64,000 bases of DNA from Eumeta japonica (taxonomy: Eukaryota > Arthropoda > Insecta > Lepidoptera > Psychidae), in the NCBI GenBank assembly GCA_005406025.1, contig BGZK01001039.1:62001-126000 (forward strand). The letters run 5' to 3'. Positions 1-11,100 of this stretch are shown here, in pieces (the first letter of the stretch is position 1; each line of letters begins with the position of its first letter). The notes below the pieces were generated by a model, which saw only the letters and a list, made by a program, of their open reading frames with translations, made no database searches and had not been told where the DNA came from. The position numbers were made by a program, and so were the translations under genes.

Positions 1-1783
1 CCACGCACATTTTTAGCCACTCAGCAAATGTTAGATAGAGTTTGGTTGGGAAGTATTTATTAATGCATCCACCGTAGCCTTGACCTTGTTTACCTTCAGA
101 TTTTCACCTGTTTCGGTCTCTTCAGAGTTCTTTAGGTAGTGTCAGGTTAACATCAAGAGAGGACTATCAAAAACACTATATGTCAGTTTTGTGATCAAAA
201 GTCCCAAAATTTTTACAATAGGATTATGTCATTGTCACATAATTAAATGTAAGTAAAGTATAATGAAAATTTATAATTGTATATACAATAAAATATTAAT
301 GAGTTTTTCCCCGACCTTATAAAAGATTAGGATATTTCATTTAATTTATTTCATATTATTTATCTCATGCGATTCAGTGATGACACTATATTCTATGCTT
401 TAATACATGATTTTGCAGATGTATCCATCTAAAGAGAGGTTATAAATTTTATGTATGTATGTTACATATTATATTCCGTGTATGGCATGCTGTTGATTTG
501 CACGCTTTTGATGTTCAAAATTTTGCATCATGAATAGAGCATGTTTTTCTTATAGTTTTGCGATTAGTTTTTGTTTTATCAGAATATAAAACGTTAAATA
601 ATGTTTACATTTCTTTACAGTTGGCTGTATCATTGTAGAAACTAAATGATCCGACTGACGACGTTTCGGATGAGGCGTTTTCTTTGTTTTTGAGAAAAAA
701 AACTGTTACATAATTTAATAAGGTCATGGTAATTGTAAAAATTGATCTTCAAACAGATGAACTGACTGTTAACTAAAGTTGGAGAGTTTATTAATTATCA
801 ATGTTACAATTGCAGAAATTTACAAAAGAATGAAACTATGAACTGAATGTAAATAACCCTTTTGCTTCTATGTTGACATAATGATTTAGAAAATTTTGAT
901 TGTCATGTGTTAGTACTTATTATGTCAAATTTTTACTCTTTAAGAAAACGCCTGATTAACAAATAATATATATTTTTTGCGCCTGTTTAAGAAATAATAT
1001 TATTTTCAAGACAGTATTTCGATTATATCGTTTTTTTTCAATTCTCCATTTTGGATATAATTTTTTTTTCTGCAATAAATTATATTAAAGGTCAGGATAG
1101 TTCATATAAAATGGTTTAAATTTCTTGTACACTACTTTCCGAATCGTCCAATTTTGAAAAGTAGATCAAAAATAATGACGTGCCCTTTCATACACATGAG
1201 TGTCGACATTATTTTTGTACAGTATGTTGCTACACGGATATTTATTTTTGAATAATACTTCGCTACCAAGATATTTTTGATTAAAAGAACCTTAATGGTC
1301 ACATAAAACATGTTACATATGAATACACTCAGTTGAATTAGTACTATAGATACTTTAAAAAATATGCTCTCTACCCTCATTTACTTTTCGGGCTGAACTC
1401 CAAATGTATATTTATTATGTGATAGTATGGTTTACTAAAATTTAAGAGTCTTAAATAAAAAGATATAACATTGCTTGTATTTAAAAAATGTATTCTGTTA
1501 CTGTATTATGATATTTACAAAACATTTTTCTTATTGATCGCACAATAAACTCTATCAGTAATATCTACATACAGTGTGGTATAGTATATATAATATAAGA
1601 TAAAAAATGTTAGATATTAAGAATATAACTTGTTACTTGTTATAAATAGAACATTTCCATGTTAGTCTTCATTAGATTCTCTCGAAATGCAAAAATAATA
1701 TATATATTTACACACATAGAGAATTAAAAAAAATGTTATATTAATTTAAAATTAAAGGAATTCTTTTTTGATTTATTTTTCAG
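1..1783 (+). other. Upstream intron of coracle, no gene seen
   Basis: AT-rich sequence with no supported exon on either strand. It ends in a good acceptor (pyrimidine run then CAG, 1781-1783) in front of the first visible coracle exon, so it is most simply the 3' part of a coracle intron. Earlier coracle exons (FERM domain) must lie left of the window. Confidence 0.6.
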
Positions 1784-4700
1784 GAACCAGGGTCGTACAC
1801 AACGACCACGACCAGCACGGTAGTGGGCAACGCGCCTTTCGGAAGCATGCTGCACGCCGCCACCACCAGGGTCAGTCTGCTGCTCGCTGGCCTAACACGA
1901 AGCCGAAAAAGTTTCTCTATAAAACTGTCCCTTTGACGTTGCGCGAGTGGTTCTTTAGAGAGACTCTTTTCTACAGTATCGACAGGCCCGCTGGATCACT
2001 AACTCCGGACCGTCGATCTACCGACTGACTACCTAATGATCGTCAACCATAAAAAGATATCTGACCTTAGATTGATAAAGTTATTTTATTTTATCGGTGG
2101 TCTGTCAATTTGTGCATGTTTACGAAAATGATACGTTTCGAAACAGATTTTCGGACTTGGCTTGAGAAATGTATTTCTGTACGACTGTCTTCGCGCCAGC
2201 GTAAATAATTAAAGGGATAGTGCTATAGCGCCTATTCTTTTCAATATTCATTATTACTTTTCTATAGAGAGACCTTTCGTTAGGACGTCATGCTAGGCCC
2301 ACAGCTACCCATTACATTTGTGGTTAAATACTACAATAACAATAACATCGATTTTAAAAATCTTACATTTCCTTCGTGCAGTTAAATGATGCAAGTACCC
2401 ATCTTGCACGGTTCTCTGAGGTAGGATGAACTGCAACTCTTAATAATCGTGGGGACCGATTCGCAGACGAGCACCGGCCCCGGCGCGGGCGCAACCGCGG
2501 AGGCGGGTGCGGACGCAGACGGTGCTGCCGACGACGAGCCGCACGGTGAGATCGTCTCCTCGCAGACGATCAGCAGCAAGACCCGTACCGTCGAGACTAT
2601 CACGGTATTTTACACTTTATATTACTGCACACACAGTAGATCAAATGTTTGATTGAGTGATAACAAAACATGCATATGGATGAAATCAATCCTTCACAAA
2701 AAAATAAATGTTACAAAATAGCACTCGCACGTCTGTCCGTAGCCTACAACTTGTGTGTTGTACGCAGTCCGGCTCTCTAATAGGAGCGATAGACCGACGC
2801 TGGTCGCGATGTTTTACTTCCGGTGTTTGACCAGATTGAAATACCTTTTGACAATATTTCAAATTATTTAATGAAACGAAGGTTTTTTTTAGACGTTTTT
2901 CTCCAGATTCCAAATATGTATATTAGGGTGGCCCAAAAAAAAATTAAATTTTTTTTTTCAAAAGTCATACAAAAATATCTAAGTTTGTAAACTTTTGGAC
3001 GAGACTCGAATAAAAAATTTCATTTCATTTTTGAGCCACTCTAATGTATATGACTTGATGAAATATTTACAAGTTTAAGTGAAAAACAACAAGGTGCTGA
3101 TGTAATAGTCCTTAGTACCTCCTATTTGATTCTGTGAATCATCGCTCTTGAATTGCAGTCTAATCTAACTAATTGCCGATCCTTATGACGAAAGTCCCAA
3201 AACATTTCAAATTTGTTATTTTTTTTTCGCAAGTGTACGTAATTACTTTTCGTACAGAAACCTCAGGGCGCGAGTCCTATTCGCACTTGTCCGGCTTTTG
3301 GTTTTAGACATGTTAAACAGTTACTGTGTAATACATATATTTATATCAATTGTAAAATGTTAGTGTGGATGTTTTGAATGGATTTAAGCTGTGAATTTTA
3401 TATTTATATTATTACATTGTGTATTTATAAGTGTTTCTACTGTCCAAAAGCGATTTAGGTACTTCCTTTTTTTATCTCATAGTTCTTTTTCTATTTATGA
3501 GTGTTTTTAAAAAAATGTATTATCTTAACCAATGTAAGTATTTATTTCAAAAGCACATGCAATTCCGTTTTTGGGTCGCGATTAAAATTACTTGGAAACC
3601 GTTTATTATTTTCAAACAAGTGTAAATTCAAGTAGGGAAAGTATATAGATTATTCTTAGTGCAACAGAAATTTAGCGTGTTATTGTATTTCTGTTATTTT
3701 ATTCGGCAGTATAAAACGGAACGCAACGGCGTGGTGGAGACGCGCGTCGAGCAGAAGATCACCATCCAGTCGGACGGTGACCCCATCGACCACGACCGCG
3801 CGCTGGCCGAGGCCATACAGGTGCTTAGCAGCGGGCTCCATACGAGGACACTCATATTAATAAACTAGCTTTTGCCTGCAGCTCCGCCCTCCTAGAAATA
3901 GAATCTCAATTCAAATTTTGAGCGTCATCGAATCTCGATTGGATTTATAGGACCTTATCCAGATCCCATTGCTAATACTGATCGCAATCCTATTCTTATG
4001 TCAATTCTTTTCCCTATTCGTCGCGGTTTCACTCTTTTTGCTTAATCGCTCAATCCATACCTAATTTTTTTCTCTCATTTGCCTTTAAATCTATTGACAA
4101 ATCTCGATAAAAGTGACAAATAATTTAAATATGTAATGTTTTGCTATCTTCTAAATATTTTTGCTGATATTATATAAAAAAAAATGTTGTTGGGTCCTAA
4201 AAAAAGTTTCTGAACATTCTGTGGGAACATTACTGTATATTTTTGCAGGTTAAATTGTATTTAAGATGCTCCACCAGTACATAATATACGTCTATACCGA
4301 ATATCAAGTGGATTCGTCCTGTAGTTCGTGTTTTGACAATCCTACAGAAACCTTACATCTTTCCGTTATAAACTGTATGTAAGATGTACTGCTATAACTC
4401 GGTATAACAATTATCTCAAATTTCAAATAAATCGGACCTTGTAGTTTTCGCGTGATGCGCCTACAGACAGACAAATATTTTCAAAATTGGTCATTTGTCA
4501 TCATGTCGATAGTAATGTTTATATTACAGGAAATTTCCAAGGTAAATGTATTGTACAAATTTGGTTCACTCTCTGCTGTTGTATTGCATGTATAGATTAA
4601 AAAAAAATTAAAGCAACACGAATACTATGTTCAATATTAAAAGTTAGTCAAGTGTAGATTAATTGTTTTGTGTCAGTCGTCCAGTTTAATTTTCATAGAC

Positions 4701-4950
4701 AGATTTAAGTTTGTTTCTTAAAATGTTGATAAAACATGTTTAATCCACGCAATCCATGGGAACTCATATTTTTTGATGATTTTTTTTCAGCTCATTCACA
4801 GGATTCGATATATTATATGTACTTAAATTTTGTTTTCAATTTTGGGTGATATTATATGATTGTTTGTTTTTTATACAGGAAGCCACGGCGATGAACCCTG
4901 ACATGACAGTCGAAAAGATAGAAATTCAGCAGCAAACCACGCAACCGTAA
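1784..4950 (+). CDS. cora: coracle / protein 4.1 homologue, last four coding exons (5' partial)
   Basis: Coracle is the insect protein 4.1, a scaffold that ties membrane proteins to the cortical cytoskeleton at septate junctions. Exons are 1784-1870, 2467-2604, 3710-3820 and 4879-4950 with TAA at 4948-4950. Lengths of 87, 138, 111 and 72 nt make every junction phase 0. The last two exons give the conserved 4.1 C-terminal domain: YKTERNGVVETRVEQKITIQ, then SDGDPIDHD...LAEAIQ, then EATAMNPDMTVEKIEIQQ and the stop, matching the 4.1 pattern of an ETR.E..I.I.GD..IDHD..L..AI.EA....PDM core. The second exon is Ala/Gly/Asp-rich and ends SSKTRTVETIT. The FERM and FA regions are not in the window. The acceptor of the second exon (2461-2466) has a poor pyrimidine tract and its start is the least certain point. 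Introns are 596, 1105 and 1058 nt. The identity is from remembered family features, not a search. Confidence 0.85.
2921..3048. mobile_element. Small MITE with ~18-bp terminal inverted repeats in a coracle intron
   Basis: The left end TATTAGGGTGGCCCAAAA (2921-2938) is matched in inverted orientation by the right end around 3029-3048 (TTTTGAGCCACTCTAATGTA). The interior is about 90 bp, AT-rich and non-coding. TA at both edges suits a Tc1/mariner-type MITE. It sits inside the 2605-3709 intron. Confidence 0.6.
3862..4530. repeat. Dispersed lepidopteran repeat debris in the last coracle intron
   Basis: The left edge (AACTAGCTTTTGCCTGCAG..CTCCGCC) resembles the end of a very common lepidopteran repeat, and 4300-4470 contains its TCAAGTGGATTCGTCCTGTAG-like and ATCGGACCTTGTAGTTTTCG-like segments. 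Between them, about 3935-4060 is a degenerate six-base-period stretch. No coding potential. Confidence 0.35.
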
Positions 4951-7458
4951 CACTCCAATCGCACGCGCTCGAGCCCGCCGCCATTTTGTGGCGCAAGCCA
5001 TAACAAATACTACATGAAACAAAATTACTTTATAAACCCTGAAATATTATGCTGATATGTTATGAAGTTTGAATGTAAATGAGTACTGGCCACTACGATC
5101 AGCCATTTTAATTCAATGTCAAAAACACAAGATGGTGGCCGCTCACGCACATTGCGACAATGGTGTTCTATTTTATTTGTCTTATTTAAACGTAAGCCAC
5201 CCCACTGCGAATATTATTAAGTTAATTTATGTCGATGTTGTGACGTCATAAACGCACCTGTTTTTTTTTTCTTATCAATAATAAGATTGCAAATGTCCTT
5301 TTTTATAGTTTTTTAAATATGACATATTGCTATGTACGTAGTTTTATGATAAGTAACGGGTGATCGTGCTGGGCGTTTGTCTTTTAAAGTAGACCTAAGA
5401 GTATCTATTTTCAAAGTAGTGCTTGGGTATGTTCAAGTCATTGGTGTTTTCGTAACGATCGATCTAACAATCTGCTTAAGAAAACCCTCGCTGTACATCA
5501 AACTGGTCGAGTACCGTAGGTCGTGAGATACAGTGCATTTGTCGTGCAATGTAATATTTTCCATTTGTTTTCTGTCATAAAATACGATTGTAATTTTTTA
5601 TAGTTGCCATAGTGAAAGAAAAGAATTGTACAAAAGAGTACTTTATTAGGGCAACAAAAGGCGATTGCTTGAAAAAAAAAAGCGATAAAAACAAAAAAGC
5701 TTTAAATGTTTGCATTAATATGTCGATGTACCACCGTCTTTGTTTTTTTTTTTATTATAACTATTATTAGAAATAGAATTACTTGAATATGTTGTATGTT
5801 GAAAAATCTCATATAATTTGTCTACTTAAAAAATGTAACTTGACCGTGGGACTAATTTTGAATTACTAAAAATATTACCTATACGGATGTAAATTTTTCT
5901 ACAAAAATAGCGATTGCTGAGACATATTTGATAATTAACTGTTGCTCTAGAAGGTGTTTGAACTTATATATATATATGAGTTTATTTCTACATGTATATA
6001 AATTGAGGTCGCTATCATACACGACGCCGTGATGCAAATTCCAAGTCAAGTCGGGTAAATTCTGTAGTTTGTCCCGGCCCGTTGCGTTGTCGCGTGCGGA
6101 AGCAACCGATATATGGCATTGTTGAAAGAGAGGAGACGAAGGGACGATGTTCGAAATTTATTATTGTCTCTGCCTTTTAACTTCTAGTTCCGTATTTGTA
6201 ACCGCCGTTCGTAATTTCTATATACGTGCTTATGAATATGTAAATCTCGTTAGAATTCTTGTTTACATAAAAAAAGATCTTTGGCCCTTTTGTTCGTCGT
6301 CCCTTAGTCTATAAATCACCGTACGGTGCTAACGTTAGGTATTTAAGTTACATATTATAGAAACAGTGTCAATAACGTGTGGAGTTATATATTTGAAGAT
6401 GGTAAAATGTAAGTAAATTGTAAGCTTAAAGTCGCTGGATGTATGAAGGGGTCAAATCTCTCTTATAAAAAGTTTATATATTTCAGAAAAAATATATTAA
6501 TAATTTAGATTATATACGCCCTTTTTACATTAAGATAATATTTCGTTATAAGCAGTGAATGGTTGTACGAGATCTGCAGAAACGTTCTGTCGTGTGTCCT
6601 ATCCAATACAAAACAAAAATATGAGACCAATAAAAAAAAATTCTGAGTGCTCAAGATATGTACGCCAAATTGGAATAACTTGGGCATTTTAATAGTGAAA
6701 ATCAAGCAATATGTATTACCATTTCCACGTCTAAACCAATAAAGGCTCCATTTAAAGTTTTACAATTGACGTTTTTTGCAGCTCGTCTCAGACGCTTGCT
6801 ATTGCAATGTTTAGGAGCACAGTGTACCTACTATTAGGTGTACATTTGAAGGTTTTTACGATTTTTTTTTAATATCCGCATTCGCCATTTTTCTTGTTTA
6901 AATGGATATAATTGTAATAATGTTAATATTAAGGCGGGCGTGTCACGAGCGTGACGGCGACGGACGTCCGCCCGGTCCCTTGCCGCGGCGGTCCATTCTG
7001 CATCCGGGGGTGAATTCTGGAGTACGCCCGTACTACATTCCAATCGATGTGCCGATTTTAGTAGTCTCATGTCCGCAACTAATATAGCTAGCCAGCATGA
7101 CAAAGGTTTTTTTTTATTATTAGCACTCTACATTTTTTTTGTATTGTAAGTTGATATTATATAATGTATTGTACAATTTATTGCATATAAAATTTCTTAT
7201 GCGTTAATGTTAAGTGGATTTTATTATTTAGCGATAGGAGTTCCGATTTGAAAAACCGACTCCGATACAATGTTTGTTAACGTTTAAACTCCTTCAGAAT
7301 TTAAAGCAAAATAAATGTATTAATAAAATCTATTACTAAATTTCATATATTATGATATAAAAATGTCATACGTGCTCGCAGCTCTCGACACTTAGTTTTT
7401 TATTTATTTAAGAAGTTTATTTTTTTAGAGATATCTCTGCTTTATTTCAATGAATAAA
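4951..7458 (+). other. Coracle 3' UTR / 3' flank
   Basis: No supported coding exon follows the coracle stop. The stretch is AT-rich apart from a GC-rich block at about 6935-7050. Several AATAAA hexamers occur. The real cleavage point cannot be fixed by eye, so the extent given is the longest plausible UTR. Confidence 0.4.
7453..7458 (+). terminator. Candidate polyadenylation signal of coracle
   Basis: AATAAA followed 20-40 nt on by a GT/T-rich stretch (GTGTATTTGTTTTCTCTG). Alternatives are AATAAA near 6739 and at 7581. Confidence 0.4.
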
Positions 7459-7758
7459 GAATGCTTTGTTTTATGCGTGTATTTGTTTTCTCTGTTGAGC
7501 ATAATACATTGTTTTTCGTGGAGACTTAGAGGAGTTGAGTGCTAAAATTGGACTTGATAGTTTTCATGCTTATTATCTCGAATAAAACACCTCTTTAAAG
7601 TAAGATATTTATTGTAAATTAATATCACATTGTCCTGACACAGTTTGAGTTTGTATTGCTGAATAACAGAAAAATGGTTACAACATGTGTCAGCAAGTTT
7701 CGTTGTCCATTAAGAAATTAGTTACTGTGCCATTATGATTACAACTAAATTATTTACT

Positions 7759-7764
7759 TTTATT
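7759..7764 (-). terminator. Candidate polyadenylation signal of the lipase gene
   Basis: On the - strand this reads AATAAA, about 340 nt past the lipase stop codon at 8103-8105. It lies close to the end of the convergent coracle transcript, so the two 3' ends would nearly meet. Confidence 0.3.
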
Positions 7765-8102
7765 GGCATTAATGGTTAAATATATTATATCGAAAGTTAT
7801 TGAATAAGTCTATTTCGAAATCTTAGTAAATAGTTGGCTATCAAAACACAAGTGTATAATTAGAAATTGAACACTATCAATATAAAAATATTTACAGTCA
7901 TGTAACTATAATATTCATAACGTAATAAAAGACAGCAAAGGTATACCGAACTATGAAGATAATTTTGTCACTATATTAAGTATAACTAAACAGCAAAAAT
8001 TCAAAATCAACATTTGATTGCCATGAAATTTGACAGCTCTAAAAGATGGAGCATCATTGCCTAAGGGTCAAATTATCGGTAAATATGTATACTGTGATGG
8101 AT

Positions 8103-11100
8103 TTATCCAAAGATGTTTATGGTTTTACCGATCACAGACTTGGTGGCGTCTTGCCCTCCAAAGAGGATGTTTTTTACTATGCCCCTTTCTCCTTGGTATT
8201 TGAGGCCGCTTTCCCCCAAGCCGTAGGGCGAGTCTTCTCCACTTTGAAGATAGAATTTACCTCTGGTGTCAGAGGTCACCGGATAACCCATGTACCTGTT
8301 ACAAAACAAACCGGTTCGATTCAAATTAGTTCAAATTTGGTTTCGGTGTAATTATTTATGGAAATAATGAATATTTTGTAAAGATTGAAAGTGAGCTATT
8401 TCATTTACGGTAATCCAAAAAACACCAGAAAACGAAATGGTATTTAAAGTTTTTTTTTTGTAGACAAAGTACTGTACGACATTAACTACATTTCAAGAAA
8501 AAAGAAAAGTTAGAATTACCACTTTTAAAAAACACACCGATCTGAAAGGCTGATCCGATTTATGTTAAGAATTATAAACATTAGGACTTTTGTAATCAAT
8601 TTTTTTTATCATATTTCTTTTTCAGTATATTTCTGATATCTCAAGCTGCATATATACCAGGTAAGACAAATTCAAATGGCGCCAGCTTTCTATGTCCGAT
8701 ATTAAGCTACCAATGAGAATTCTCTTTCGAAAATTCAAATTGACTAAAAGCAGGCGGTGTCCGATTGCTTAGTGCGTTGCTTTCGAACAAGAAAGTACAG
8801 GATTTGAATGCTGATTACGAGCGAATCGACAAATTAATCTGCCTTAAGTGAAATCAAATTGTTTTCTCCCTGCCTCGGAGAATACGCGAAGCCGTTGGTT
8901 GTGGACCTTGTTAACCCGCAGTGGAGCAGCTTAATACGAACCTGTTAAAAAAAATTCAATACAGTAGAGACAACAGTCAGTGTACTTTCATACTTGATTT
9001 CGTCTCCACATTTTTCGTTTTTGAAGTCATCCCAACTATCGCACCGCACAGCCGGGAAGGCTTCGGGATTGACCACGGACTCGCTGTAGTAGAGCCATGC
9101 GCGGGAGTGGCTGCAGGTCTGGAAGAGGCAGTTGGGTTGCTGAGAGCCGCTGTTGGGGTAGAAGTCTACGTGACCTGAAAATTATCATAGCGTTGATTAG
9201 ATACGTAGAATTGGGCAGTGACGGTCTCATTGGCTGTACATACAACGCGAAAAGGTTTATTAACTTTAAATAACAAATTTAATACTGTATTTCACGTAAT
9301 ATTTTTTAAAAGTTGTAAAACAATCGCATTTAAATAAATATTATAATCCAGTCGCGCGTCGAAGCTGATACACGCAATTTTTTAAATAACTTACAATTCA
9401 CTGTCCATAGACAATGAATTTAAAAAATATCTATAAAGCACTTTTTTATGTAAACAGTCGTCGCAACACTGGATATCGTTATTTACGAAGATCTAAGTAA
9501 TTCATTAATTATAGTTTAAATGAAACTAGTATCGCAATAGTACTCATGAATTGGAAATATTCATCCAAACTGATATTGGCAGAAATATATGCTTCAACGG
9601 TGGTTACCTGTGATACTAATTTCAAATACGTGGCTACATGGATCAGTGACTGATTGCTTAAAATTTAAAAATTGTGGATTTTCTACAAACTTAGACGAAT
9701 TATGTTAAAATATTTTTTTTTTGAATTAAGTTTTTGTTTACTATATGTATAGATATATATTCTAAATTGGTTCAAAAATTAGGAGAATAGAAATTTAACG
9801 ACTATAAAATATAATAAAGCGTAAAATATACACCTGGGAGAAAAAATTACTTAAGAGCCTTTACTATATTTTATCCTACCTGCACCTATCCAACAAGACA
9901 ACTTTACTACATCCAACAATGAAATATGGGGAAAATAAACTATTCATCCCTCTATACGAGGGAGGCTACTTACCGTTGTTTTTTTATTATAAAGCTATGA
10001 CGAAGTTATAAGGGATCATATTTTTGCCGTTTGCTACGGTACTTGTGAATTTAATGTATTTTCGGTTTAGTATATTTTAAAATAATTAGTGGTACGCAAT
10101 AAGCTGGGGTATAGCCCGGTATAAAGTCATAACTCTATTTCGAAAAGTCGCGCGTCATTTTGCATATAAAGATTTTGTTACGTACGGTAGGTAGCCTTAA
10201 CCGCTCAGCGATGAGTCAAAGCAAAATATAGTCGGGAGGTTTTTCTAAAAGTTTAATTAAACTAAGTATTCTCTAAAAATTGAATTTGTATTTGTGTATT
10301 TAATTTTTTTCGCATGATTGACAAAAGTTGTCTCGTATTTATAATGACTACCAAAAGTATGTTAATAATTTTGCCACAGTGCGGGTGCTCCAAAAACACC
10401 ACAGTATTCGATTCCATCGACGTAATAAAACTGGTGTCGGCGAGAGTGAGATCGCAATCGATATTGAGTTCGGAAATTGGAACACATTTTACATATATAC
10501 AGCGTGGACGATCTCATACGCACCGACGGCGTCCTCGAGGCCGTACACGCCGGCGTCCGTGTGCATGACGTCCACAAACTGGGCGTCGGAGGCGCGCAGG
10601 CGCAGCTCGGGGTCGATGTGGCTGAAGCAAGGGCCCGCCGGGTCGAGGCCGGAGATGCGGCCTACCTGAATTTTTACAATTTATATAGATATCGGACTAG
10701 ATAGTTTTATACGGAATTATCAAAACTTCACAAGGTTTCCCTTGTTACATGTCTTGTACCAACTCGAATTTCGATTGAGAGATATTTAACTAAAACCGTT
10801 TTATGAACCCAGAACATTAAAAAGGGTATCTTTAGGATTCAATCTGATATTCGTTTAAATTTTTGGGCACAGCATTATTCGAAAATTTGATCGGCATGAC
10901 ACCGACGTCCTATACTATTAAACGAACGATTCTTGTATCTATGTGAAAAGGATCTCGGAAACGGCACTTACGTTTATGATGATTTTTATTTTGAGAAAGG
11001 TTTGCTTTTCAAGTCTATCTATGAGATTTTCTACTTTGGAAAAATTTGATAAAGAAAAAATTTAAATGTTGCTGTATGCAGCGCCATTTCTTGAATTTTG

